The position numbers and the translations under genes are program-made. Positions 44,633 through 55,129 of a stretch of 64,000 nucleotides of DNA are shown one piece after another. The first letter of the stretch is position 1; every line of letters begins with the position of its first letter. A model generated the notes under the pieces. It worked only from the letters and a program-made list of their open reading frames with translations, had not been told where the DNA came from and did not search any database. Source of the stretch: Mermis nigrescens (Eukaryota > Nematoda > Enoplea > Mermithida > Mermithidae); contig JAVLUZ010000411.1 in the NCBI GenBank assembly GCA_036768485.1, positions 69,424-133,423 on the forward strand. The letters run 5' to 3'.

Positions 44633-45026
44633 TATTTCAAACTTTACAAAAAATTTTCCAAATTTAACAAAAAAAATTCTAAACTTTACAAAAAATATAT
44701 CAAACTTTACAAAAAATATTCCAAATTTCACAAAAAATATTCCAAATTTTACAAAAAATATTCCAAACTTTGCAAAAAATATTCCAAATTTCACAAAAAA
44801 TATTCCAAACTTTACAAAAAATATTCCAAACTTTGCAAAAGTACTATGCTTAAGCATGTAAAATTCAGTTCAAATTTTACAAAAATTTTTTCAAACTTTA
44901 CAAAAAATATTCCAAATTTTACAAAAAATATTTCAAGCTTTACAAAAAATATTCCAAACTTTACAAAAAATATTCCAAATTCTACAAACAATATTCCAAA
45001 CCTTACAAATTTTAAGATCAATACTG
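44630..45026 (-). repeat. 21-bp-period array, right arm of A
   Basis: Inverted partner of 30,203-30,530: units such as TTTACAAAAAATATTCCAAAC, with ATGCTTAAGCAT at 44,846-44,857. Slightly longer than the left array. Confidence 0.9.
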
Positions 45027-45029
45027 ATG

Positions 45030-45155
45030 ACATGGATGAAGTTATGTGTTCATTAATGAATTTTGTGTAAAGTTAACCCTAGCTTCAGGACTTAAAACTT
45101 TCCACAAATTGAACAGCAGGCAAACATCGCCCTTTTTCAGGCGTTTTCTGATAAA
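45030..45155 (+). repeat. duplicated 5' end of the half-TBP gene
   Basis: GATGAAGTTATGTGTTCATT ... CTAGCTTCAGGACTTAAAA ... AACAGCAGGCAAACATCGCC parallels 44,211-44,340, the upstream region and first codons of the half-TBP gene. Decayed; no open frame. Confidence 0.65.
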
Positions 45156-45262
45156 CTTCGAAAAGCTCAAAATTGCATGATAATTACATTTGAGCAATGT
45201 TCGCCTATACTGGTTGCTTAATTTTGGGCAAAAATAACCCCTAATGGCATCATTAGACAAGT

Positions 45263-45592
45263 ACTGGTAAAAAATCAAGCATTGTTAAGACAGTGTAAAT
45301 TAAAAATCAGCATACTGTAGGTTGTGCGCTAAAATTTTGTACATAGCATACCTAAGTAAACCTAACGTACTTTGAAAATTTGAGCCAAATCTGCCCTCTA
45401 CTTCTTCAAATATAGTGCTATATGAGAAAGTGTAAAGTAAACTGGTGTACTGTAGGCTGCGCGCTGAAATTCCGTATATAGCATGCCTAGCCTATATACA
45501 TCATATCCTAACAATTTGAACAAAATCACAGCATTGGTTCTTGAAATATGGTGCTATATGAGGAAGTGTACACAAAAATCGGCATAGTGTAG
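45263..45592 (+). repeat. 330-bp direct repeat, right flank of palindrome A
   Basis: Nearly identical and same-orientation copy of 29,557-29,888. Confidence 0.9.
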
Positions 45593-45714
45593 ATTACATG
45601 CTGATAACAATAAGATAACACATGTAACATAAAACCACCCTACTATGAAAATTTCAGCCCAATCCGCCCTCTATTTCTAAAGTTATAGTACTAATTGGTT
45701 AAAATCCTGGCGCG

Positions 45715-46150
45715 CGTGCGCCTCAGAATTATCAATTTAATGCTATTGCTGCTTCACCAGTCAACAAAAGACGTCGATCATAAAAAATGCTTCGCCAATG
45801 CGCGATATTACTTGTCTGTTCATTAGCGGGGCAGCCACCATTCTTTTTCCAATATGTATATTAAGTATGCGCCTCAAAATTATCAATCTAATGCTATTGT
45901 TGCTTCGCCATTCAAAAAATGCGTCAATCATAAAAAATGCTTCGCCAATGCGCTTATTATAAGTTCACTGCCAATGCACGATATTATAATCATGATGTTT
46001 CAGTCTGCATTGCTTTGCCAAAATGCGCTTATTATAAATTCGCTGCCAATGCATGATATAACTTGTCTCTTTAGATGTTTCAGTTTACGTTGCTTCGCCA
46101 ATGCGCAATATTACTTGTCTCTCTATTATCAGTGGGCATTCTTCTTCCTA
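45715..46150 (+). repeat. degenerate tandem repeats (ATGCTTCGCCAATGCGC units)
   Basis: Repeated phrases GCCTCAAAATTATCAAT, AATGCTATTG, CATAAAAAATGCTTCGCC and AATGCGCGATATTACTTGTC. Confidence 0.7.
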
Positions 46151-46411
46151 TATTAAGTATTAAATAGCTTTTTCATTCCTTGGCTTCTTGCCCCCCATGC
46201 CTCATCATTGCGCCCTGAGAGAAAAGCCAGGGCGCAACCAGGGCGCTCCTCCGCCTATGCTATAAAACAGGAGAGGCTGCTGCTCTGCGATCGGGTGGGT
46301 GGGGCCTGTAACACAAAACATAGCCGTATATATTTTGTTTTGCGGGCTAGGGGGCCACGATTAACTACTCGTAAGGTCTGTAAGGGTCCAAAGACCAAAG
46401 TCGTACCAGAC
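46151..46411. other. no gene seen; GC-richer spacer between palindromes
   Basis: Contains GGGTGGGTGGGGCC and a stretch (46,322-46,375) resembling 55,140-55,186 beyond palindrome B. Confidence 0.4.
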
Positions 46412-46454
46412 AGGCTGTGTTGAAGCATAGTCCTGTGTTGAAGCATAGGCTAGT

Positions 46455-46676
46455 ATGTTTTGTGTTGCGACTCTAGGGGATGACGTCACACTCATAGTTA
46501 ACCTCAACTATGGGTATACTGGAGACTATTTTAAATTTGCGGATCAAGTCAACCAGGTATACTTTACACTACAGCAAGAGTACCTATTTAATGCAGGGGG
46601 ATATACGAAAAAATGGGGGAATCTATCAGAATTTCATTTTTTAGGGGATAACTATGAACACCGCTTACTATACTAA
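46455..46676 (+). other. 73-codon frame at the outer end of palindrome B
   Basis: MFCVATLGDDVTLIVNLNYG ... EYLFNAGGYTKKWGNLSEF. Open in the left arm; the right-arm copy has three single-base losses. Probably not a functional gene. Confidence 0.25.
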
Positions 46677-46779
46677 ATGCGTACAATATTCCAACTTGGG
46701 TATCACTTGACCACTTTACACTTTACACTCGAGTAGTTTACACCATATCATAAAACCGCTATAAATCATGAACCAATGG

Positions 46780-47040
46780 CCGGATTGAGCTGAAATGTTC
46801 AGAATGTGAAGACTACATGCCAAAAATAATGTGTATGGAAAATCGTGTACCGGCTTACTGTAGCTATGTTATAACACGTATTTTTTGAACTAATGGCCGG
46901 ATTGAGCTGAAATTTTCAGAATGTAAAGACTACATGCCAAAAATAACGTATATGCAAAATCGTGTACCGGCTTACTGTAGCTATGTTATAACACGTATTT
47001 TTTGAACCAATGGCCGGATTGAGCTTAAATTTGAGAAACA
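46780..47040 (+). repeat. tandem units of about 105 bp, left arm of B
   Basis: Three units: AATGGCCGGATTGAGCTGAA, ACTACATGCCAAAAATAA, ATCGTGTACCGGCTTACTG and TAGCTATGTTATAACACGTA. Inverted copies at 54,525-54,775. The core read in reverse (GAAAATTTCAGCTCAATCCG) resembles the units flanking palindrome A. Confidence 0.85.
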
Positions 47041-47183
47041 GCATATACACGAGACACAAATTCTTCACACATTGTCTTACTGTAGGTATACTGTAGCTTT
47101 CTGGATTTTCTATATCTCACAAACTAACAGTCAAATAAAGCTGAAATTCAATAAATTAGATGTATATGAGTCAAAAATAACGT

Positions 47184-47483
47184 ATGCAAAATATAGTGCA
47201 TGGGGTTACTGTAGGTATGCTACAACACGTATCTTTTAATTCGCCGAGCTGGAAATTTGAGAGATTTAAGAAACACGATAGAACAGGGCACCAGAACTAC
47301 TATAGGCAACATTTAGTAACCCATAGTGAGGAAAAGGTGGTTGTGAAAAAGGTTACAAAGGGTCCACAGTCTCGCACAGATCTCCCCCAACCTAAAGCTA
47401 GAGGATCACTCTGTAGACTGCAGATCTTTTGTATGAACACACTGAAAACGTGCATAATACTTAATAAGATTATGAGACAATAA
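47184..47483 (+). other. frame open in both arms of palindrome B (left copy)
   Basis: 99 codons (MQNIVHGVTVGMLQHVSFNS ... KKVTKGPQSRTDLPQPKARG). The right-arm copy (54,349-54,062) is open for 95 codons. In the part I compared, the four differences change amino acids and a stretch of about 150 bp is identical, so it does not show clear protein-level constraint. No family recognised. Confidence 0.35.
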
Positions 47484-47519
47484 AACATGAAGATACGGGT
47501 TTAACGAAAAAATCAGACA

Positions 47520-48090
47520 TATTTTGTAAGATTTGGAAATTATTTTGTAAAATTTGGAAATTATTTTGTAAACTTTGGAAACTTTTTTGTAAAATTTGGA
47601 AACTTATTTTGTAAAATTTGGAAATTATTTTGTAAAATTCGGAAACTTTTTTGTAAAATTTGGAAATTATTTTGTAAAATTCGGAAACTTTTTTGTAAAA
47701 TTTGGAAATTATTTTGTAAAATTTGGAAACTTTTTACGTGCTTAAGCATAGGAATTTTGTAAAATTTGGAAACTTTTTTGTAAAGTTTGGAAACTTTTTT
47801 GTAAAATTTGGAAACTTTTTTGTAAAGTTTGGAAACTTTTTTGTAAAGTTTGGAAATTATTTTGTAAAGTTTGGAAACTTTTTTGTAAAATTTGGAAACT
47901 TTTTTGTAAAATTTGGAAACTTTTTTGTAAAATTTGGAAACTTTCTGTAAGTCTATAAAATTTCTTTCAAAGTTTGAGAAATTCCAAGCACAAACCGGAA
48001 TTCCTCTTGTAGAAATCAAAAAGTTTCTTGCAGAGTTTGGAATTTTCTTGCAGAATTTGAGTATTCTTGCATTGTTTCTGAAAAACATTG
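47520..48090 (+). repeat. 21-bp-period array, left arm of B
   Basis: Units such as TTTGTAAAATTTGGAAACTTT, about 20 clean copies, with TGCTTAAGCA at 47,739-47,748 and increasingly diverged 21-bp units from 47,950 to 48,090. The opposite-strand frame gives a repeated KFYKKVS heptapeptide, a by-product of the period. Confidence 0.9.
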
Positions 48091-48960
48091 AGAAATCTGG
48101 GGATACAGAGGAGCTTTTGTGAACTTTTAGAAATCTAAAAACAATTTTCTCATCCGAACATGGAAAACTTGCAAGATTTGGTAATCTATCATTAGAAAAT
48201 GAAATTAAGGAGGTAAAGGTTGAGCAAGTTTAATAAATATGAAACAAATTGTCCTGTATATTCTTGCAAATGAACAAAATATTTAGTCCTCTTGTTACGG
48301 CTATGTGTTACTTTGACCACGATCAAAAACTACCCTTTCTTTACAACAAATTTATGTAGTTTTGGCTAACATAGAGGCCAAAATTTCCTATTTTAAACAC
48401 AGTTTTGTGCCAAATATGGCTCAAAACATGGGAAATTCTCAACGCAAAAGCCTCATATCTGTATATGGAATGCATCTTTCTGTATGTGCGAAGGATTTTA
48501 CCTTTATGCGACTATTTTGTTGTCCAAAACATACATTTTGTGCTGATTTTTCAACAAGTCTCGGCTAAAAACATGTGCTTTTGCTGAAGAAAACGAGAAT
48601 AAACATAGAAAATAAGCATATTTTGATAGCAATAAAACATGACCAGTTTCTGATAGTAGGGATAGCCACCTTTTCTGTCTCCAAAGCATGAAAATAAAGA
48701 AAATGTACATGCATTTGTAGGAAATTTTCGAATTTTTCGCAATTTTCGAGTTGTTCCACTCCATTGCTCAAAATAGTACTTGTTATTAAAACTCTAGAAT
48801 TTTCCCGCACAGAAAGGTAAACTTTTGCACCCAGCGGAAGTTCTCTAGGAAAAAAGAATCAAAAATTTATGCTAAAATAGATATCATGTATAGCACCGAC
48901 ATAGCAAAAGGCAGATAACTGTGTGTTTTAAGAATCATTCTTAACATTCTGGGAAAAGTT
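48091..48960. other. conserved inner segment of B, left arm
   Basis: Well conserved between arms (right copy 52,620-53,450). Three overlapping open frames of 60-98 codons occur here, e.g. ENSRVLITSTIL and HFLYFHALETEKVAIPTIRN in the right arm; none recognisable. Confidence 0.4.
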
Positions 48961-49009
48961 TGGTCTCCATGTGCACAGTAGTTGAGGGTTGAGACACATT
49001 TTCAGGTAG

Positions 49010-50130
49010 AAATGATGTTAACTTTCAAACAAGGAACAGGCAAAAATAATGCAAATAGATGCTAAAATGGAAAAATGTCAGTTTTGTTCAGAAAGTTCTT
49101 AAGATCAACCAGAAATGGCAGCTCAGGCAGATTCTGCACTATTTTTACCCTTATAGTCAGTTTTTCAGCAATTTCAGCCTTGAAAGGTTTGGAAAATTGA
49201 CACTTCTTTACCCACTTCAACCTCCCAGACCAAGATCTGCTTTGGGCAAAAATTATGTGTAATTAAGGCCAAAAAGAGACAAATATTGCAGCTTTGTTGA
49301 GAAAGTGCTTGAAATCAGCTGAAAACTGCAAGTTGAGATAACTTTTCGGTTGTTTTTATGAATTTTAGGGCCATTTGAGTCCTAAAAAGCTCGAAAAATT
49401 TACTTTTAGACTGCCTCATCCTCCCAGGCCTCCTGGCCAGACACTCACATGAGGGTTTGGGGGTTTTGCCCCAAAAGTGAAGATTTTCTAGGAAAAATGA
49501 GGCAAAATAAAACCCAACATTGAATGAAAATTAAAATATTTGTTTAGAAACATCAAAAACCGTACGGAAACTATGGAGTTACATGGTTTTTTCGCTATTT
49601 AAGCTTTAAATCCCGTTTTTTGTGGCCATTTTATCTCCTAGACTAAGGTCTGTTTTAGTCAAAAATAGTGTAAAATCAAGGCCAAAACCAGACAAAAATC
49701 ATATTTTGTTGCAAAAGTCTTGAAATCAAGCAGAAACTGTCACTTAAGTTGGAGTTTATGCTATTTTGATGCTCACAGTCAATTTTTGTGGCCATTTCAG
49801 CCCTAAAAGGCTCGAAGAATTAGCTCTCAAGACTGCAAAATCCTTGCAGGCCTCCTGATCTGACAAGCCTGTGGATTTGGGGTCTAGACCACCTCAGAAT
49901 GGAAGAAATGGGAATATTCCAGGTCAATTGAGGCAAGCTGAGGACTAAAACTGAATGAAAATTGAAGAATCTTTCCGAAAATGCCTAAAAGTGATCAGAA
50001 ACTATGGATTTACATGGTAATAACCTTATTTTAGCGTTTACACCCATTTTTTCGGCCATTAATCCAAAAAAAGCGGAAATTTTGACCCCAAGACCGGTCC
50101 TTCTTGCCACCTATGCTCCCAGACCTTGGT
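49010..50130. repeat. large tandem repeats (about 425 bp), left arm of B
   Basis: Two to three units sharing AAAAATTATGTGTAATTAAG / AAAAATAGTGTAAAATCAAG, GAAATCAGCTGAAAACTGC, GGCCTCCTGGCCAGAC, AAAATGAGGCAAAAT and CATCAAAAACCGTACGGAAA. Related fragments at 2.7 kb and 6.8 kb. Confidence 0.7.
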
Positions 50131-51623
50131 GTGCAGTGAGGCAAAAGGTAAAACCATGACATAAATCTTACATTTCATATGAAAACACAGACTGTACAGC
50201 CAAATCTCTACTTCAGCCCCTGATTTCGCCATGTAAATAACAAATATAAGTGTGATACCTATTTCAAAGATTAATATTCCAATTGTTTAGAATATAAACA
50301 TTTATAGTCCAGAGTTCAAAAAACCTCTAATCTGAAACATGGGTGATGGGCAGAAAACTGCAAATAAAAAAGCCTGGAAAGTTATGATTTTACACAATAT
50401 CTCGTATATTTCACAATTAGTCCTTTTCCTCAAGAAGGAAGTGAGTATTTTTATGCTCTGCATTTTCAACAATATTGGGCAGAAACCCGCATTTTTCAAT
50501 TTCATGTTTTAATTCGCCTTAGTATATCGAAATAACTCACTATTAATGCATCCATATTCTGGAAAAAAGGGAGGTTCTAAGTGTGCTAAATCATTGATTA
50601 TGGCAGAAATATAGCATAGCAACCAAGGAATAATTACATTTTTTACTGATTATTACTTCCAATTTATGTTTGTATTTATATTATACAAATAAAGGTAAGA
50701 ATGACAGATGTCCAAATAAACATGCTTAGTTAACTAATCTTTATTGTGATAGTTCAAATTGCTATATTATTGACATTGAAGCATTATAGAATGAAGCTTC
50801 TTTTCAATGTTTGTATATGTTCAAGAAAGAATTTCTAGCAAGATAAGACAGCCAGTTGAATTTCCAATAAAACTGATATGGTATCTTCATCCATAAACAA
50901 CATTCCAAGTCAGAAATAGCAAGAGGTATGAAAATATTGTTGTTATTCTATAGCAAGTTTCTGCCTGATCAAATTATCAAGCTCAAGAATATTTGAAACC
51001 GATAAATTTCTGGAGACAGGGCTCTATGTATCCCATGTTTAAGATTTACAGAAAGGCAGACCATGATTACCTCTCTTAGTATTATAACAAATGTGGTCAA
51101 AGTAAATGAATTTATTTTAATTTTTAATATTATCTGCATGTTCATATGCAAAAATATATTTCTTACATAATTAATTGGTCAATTTAAGCATATTTTCAAC
51201 GAATTTCTCACATAAATATTACTAATTCCAAGATTTTGCACAATTTACTGAAAAATACTTCAAAATGAATATGCCTGATATTGAATAGTAAAATAAATAT
51301 TCATAAACCATGACAAGTTTCACAAGATTTGTTTGTTAAAATGAAAGAATTTCTATATTCTTGCTCATAAATGAACCTTGTAAAAACATCCCCTCAGTCC
51401 AATGGGTCCTTGCATCCAAACAATCTGACACCAACTTTGTGAAAACCATTTAGATAATTCATACATTTTCAAGTATTCAGACATACAACTTTGTAAAAGT
51501 TTTGTTTACATATAAAAATATGATAAAATAGGAACAAAAGTGGGTTACAATGGGGCTTTGAATGATTGGTCTGATTATTTTACTTGAAATATTTCACTGA
51601 TTAATTCATTTAACACACAGCAG
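50131..51623. other. loop of palindrome B
   Basis: 1.5 kb, very AT-rich, no supportable gene on either strand. Confidence 0.6.
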
Positions 51624-53439
51624 ACCAAGGTCTGGGAGCATAGGTGGCAAGAAGGACCGGTCTGGGGGTCAAAATTTCTGCTTTTTTTGGATTAATGGCC
51701 AAAAAATGGGTGTAAACGCTAAAATAAGGTTATTACCATGTAAATCCATAGTTTCTGATCACTTTTAGGCATTTTCGGAAAGATTCTTCAATTTTCATTC
51801 AGTTTTAGTCCTCAGCTTGCCTCAATTGACCTGGAATATTCCCATTTCTTCCATTCTGAGGTGGTCTAGACCCCAAATCCACAGGCTTGTCAGATCAGGA
51901 GGCCTGCAAGGATTTTGCAGTCTTGAGAACTAATTCTTTGAGCCTTTTAGGGCTGAAATGGCCACAAAAATTGACTGTGAGCATCGAAATAGCATAAACT
52001 CCAACTTAAGTGACAGTTTCTGCTTGATTTCAAGACTTTTGCAACAAAATATGATTTTTGTCTGGTTTTGGCCTTGATTTTACACTATTTTTGACTAAAA
52101 CAGACCTTAGTCTAGGAGATTAAATGGGCACAAAAAAAACGGGATTTAAAGCTTAAATAGCGAAAAAACCATGTGTAACTCCATAGTTTCCGTACGGTTT
52201 TTGATGTTTCTAAACAAATATTTTAATTTTCATTCAATGTTGGGTTATATTTTGCCTCATTTTTCCTAGAAAATCTTCACTTTTGGGGCAAAACCCCCAA
52301 ACCCTCATGTGAGTGTCTGGCCAGGAGGCCTGGGAGGATGAGGCAGTCTAGAAGTAAATTTTTCGAGCTTTTTGGGACTCAAATGGCCCTAAAATTCATA
52401 AAAACAACCGAAAAGTTATCTCAACTTGCAGTTTTCAGCTGATTTCAAGCACTTTCTCAACAAAGCTGCAATATTTGTCTCTTTCTGGCCTTAATTATAC
52501 ATTATTTTTGCCCAAAGCAGATCTTGGTCTGGGAGGGTGAAGTGGGCAAAGAATTTCTATTTCTATCTGAAAATGTGTCTCAACCCTCAACCACTGTGCA
52601 CATGGAGACCAAACTTTTCCCAAAATGTTCAGAATGATTCTTAAAACACAGTTATCTGCCTTTTGCTATTCGGTGCAATACATGATATCTATTTTAGCAT
52701 AAATTTTTGATTCTTTTTCCTAGAGAACTTCCGCTGGGTGCAAAAGTTTGCCTTTCTGTACGGGAAAATTCTAGAGTTTTAATAACAAGCACTATTTTGT
52801 GCAATGGAGTGGAACCACTCAAAAATTGCGAAAAATTCGAAAATTTCCTACAAATGCATGTACATTTTCTTTATTTTCATGCTTTGGAGACAGAAAAGGT
52901 GGCTATCCCTACTATCAGAAACTGTTCATGTTTTATTGCTATCAAAATATGCTTATTTTCTATGTTTATTTTCATTTTCTTCAGCAAAAGCACGTGTTTT
53001 TAGCCGAGACTTGTTGAAAAATCAGTACAAAATGTATGTTTTGGACAGCAAAATAGTCGCATAAAGGTAAAATCCTTCGCACATACAGAAAGATGCATTC
53101 CATATACAGATATGAGGCTTTTGCGTTGAGAATTTCCCATGTTTTGAGCCATATTTGGCACAAAACTGTGTTAAAAATAGGAAATTTTGGCCTCTATGTT
53201 AGCCAAAACTACATAAATTTGTTGTAAAGAAAGGGTAGTTTTTGATCGTGGTCAAAGTAACACATAGCCGTAACAAGAGGACTAAATATTTTGTTCATTT
53301 GCAGGAATATACAGGACAATTTGTTTCATATTTATTAAACTTGCTCAACCTTTACCTCCTTAATTTCATTTTCTAATGATAGATTACCAAATCTTGCAAG
53401 TTTTCCATGTTCGGATGAGAAAATTGTTTTTAGATTTCT

Positions 53440-54030
53440 CAAAGTTCACAAAAGCTCCTCTGTATCCCCAGATTTCTCAATGTTTTTCAGAAACAATCCA
53501 AGAATACACAAATTCTGCAAGAAAATTCCAAACTCTGCAAGAAACTTTTTGGTTTCTACAAGAGGAATTCCGGTTTGTGCTTGGAATTTCTATAACTTTG
53601 AAAGAAATTTTATAAACTTACAGAAAGTTTCCAAATTTTACAAAAAAAATTCCAAATTTTACAAAAAAGTTTCCAAATTTTACAAAAAAGTTTCCAAACT
53701 TTACAAAATAATTTCTAAACTTTACAAAAAAGTTTCCAAACTTTACAAAAAAGTTTCCAAATTTTACAAAAAAGTTTCCAAATTTTACAAAAAAGTTTCC
53801 AAATTTTACAAAATTCCTATGCTTAAGCACGTAAAAAAGTTTCCAAATTTTACAAAATAATTTCCAAATTTTACAAAATAAGTTTCCGAATTCTACAAAA
53901 TAATTTCCAAATTTTACAAAAAAGTTTCCAAATTTTACAAAAAGTTTCCAAATTTTACAAAAGTTTCCAAAGTTTACAAAATAATTTCCAAATTTTACAA
54001 AAAAGTTTCCAAATCTTACAAAATATGTCT
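53440..54030 (-). repeat. 21-bp-period array, right arm of B
   Basis: Inverted copy of 47,520-48,090, TGCTTAAGCA at 53,820-53,829. Fewer units on the outer side than in the left arm. Confidence 0.9.
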
Positions 54031-54061
54031 GATTTTTTCGTTAAACCCGTATCTTCATGTT

Positions 54062-54349
54062 TTATTGTCTCATAATCTTATTAAGTATTATGCACGTTTT
54101 CAGTGTGTTCATACAAAAGATCTGCAGTCTACAGAGTGATCCTCTAGCTTTAGGTTGGGGGAGATCTGTGCGAGACTGTGGACCCTTTGTAACCTTTTTC
54201 ACAACCACCTTTTCCACACTATGGGTTACTAAATGTTGCCTATAGTAGTTCTGGTGCACTGTTCTATCGTATTTGTTAAATCTCTCAAATTTCCAGCTCG
54301 GCGAATTAAAAGATACGTGTTGTAGCATACCTACAGTAACCCCATGCAC
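54062..54349 (-). other. frame open in both arms of palindrome B (right copy)
   Basis: 95 codons, matches 47,184-47,483 with four amino-acid changes in the compared part. Confidence 0.35.
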
Positions 54350-55129
54350 TATATTTTGCGTACGTTATTTTTGACTCATATACATCTAATTTATTGAATT
54401 TCAGCTTTATTTGACTGTTAGTTTGTGAGATATAGAAAATCCAGAAAGCTACAGTATACCTACAGTAAGACAATGTGTAAAGAATTTGTGTCTCGCGTAT
54501 ATGCTGTTTCTCAAATTTAAGCTCAATCCGGCCATTGCTTCAAAAAATACGTGTTATAACATAGCTACAGTAAGCCGGTACACGATTTTCCATATACATT
54601 ATTTTTGGCATGTAGTCTTTACATTCTGAAAATTTCAGCTCAATCCGGCCATTGGTTAAAAAAATACGTGTTATAACATAGCTACAGTAAGCCGGTGCAC
54701 GATTTTCCATACACATTATTTTTGGCATGTAGTCTTTACATTCTGAACATTTCAGCTCAATCCGGCCATTGGTTCATGATTTATAGCGGTTTTATGATTT
54801 GGTGTAAACTACTCGAGTGTAAAGTGTAAAGTGGTCAAGTGATACCCAAGTTAGAATATTGTACGCATTTAGTATGGTAAGCGGTGTTCATAGTTATCCC
54901 CCTAGAAATAAAATTCTGATAGCTTCCCCCATTTTTCGTATATCCCCCTGCATTAAATAGGTGCTCTTGCTGTAGTGTAAAGTATACCTGGTTGACTTGA
55001 TCCGCAAATTTAAAATAGTCTCCAGTATACCCATAGTTGAGGTTAACTATAGTGTGACGTCATCCCCTAGATCGCAACACAAAACATATAGCCTATGCTT
55101 CAACACAGGACTATGCTTCAACACAGCCT

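Larger units (their letters stand above)
30203..45026. mobile_element. palindrome A: giant inverted-repeat element with F-box and TBP-like genes
   Basis: Left arm 30,203-41,324 and right arm 41,985-45,026 are inverted copies around a 660-bp loop. Subtracting the two elements inserted in the left arm (3,657 and 4,518 bp) leaves about 2.95 kb against 3.04 kb on the right. From the outside in, each arm has a 21-bp-period array, a half-TBP gene, an 85-codon conserved frame, a TBP-like gene, and a divergent F-box gene reaching toward the loop. The left-arm TBP genes have frameshifts while the right-arm TBP genes are open, so the arms are diverging, not an assembly fold-over. No transposase recognised. 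Calling it mobile is inference from the repeat-like content and the related palindrome B. Confidence 0.7.
46412..55129. mobile_element. palindrome B: second giant inverted repeat, no recognised gene
   Basis: Left arm 46,412-50,130 and right arm 51,624-55,129 are inverted copies with scattered substitutions; the right arm lacks about 190 bp present at 49,010-49,210. The loop is 1,493 bp. From the outside in: a double TGTTGAAGCATAG phrase, repeats with the core CCGGATTGAGCTGAAATTTT, a 21-bp array with TGCTTAAGCA, a conserved inner region, then larger tandem repeats. Its outer repeat core, array period and array palindrome match palindrome A, so B looks like a gene-less member of the same family. 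Confidence 0.75.

Noticed and set aside
47561..48088. 175-codon frame with a repeated KFYKKVS heptapeptide (and similar frames in the other arrays)
   Set aside because: Any 21-bp repeat without a stop yields long open frames in several phases on both strands. Frames here exist because of the period, not a gene.
48504..48764. Inner-arm frames of palindrome B as a diverged TBP gene
   Set aside because: A vague resemblance (FSSAKARVFS against FSSGKMV) is not supported by the rest of the domain.
46412..55129. Assembly artefact (fold-back chimera) as the cause of palindrome B
   Set aside because: Arms differ by substitutions, single-base indels and a deletion of about 190 bp, and the loop is 1.5 kb; a fold-back read would give identical arms.
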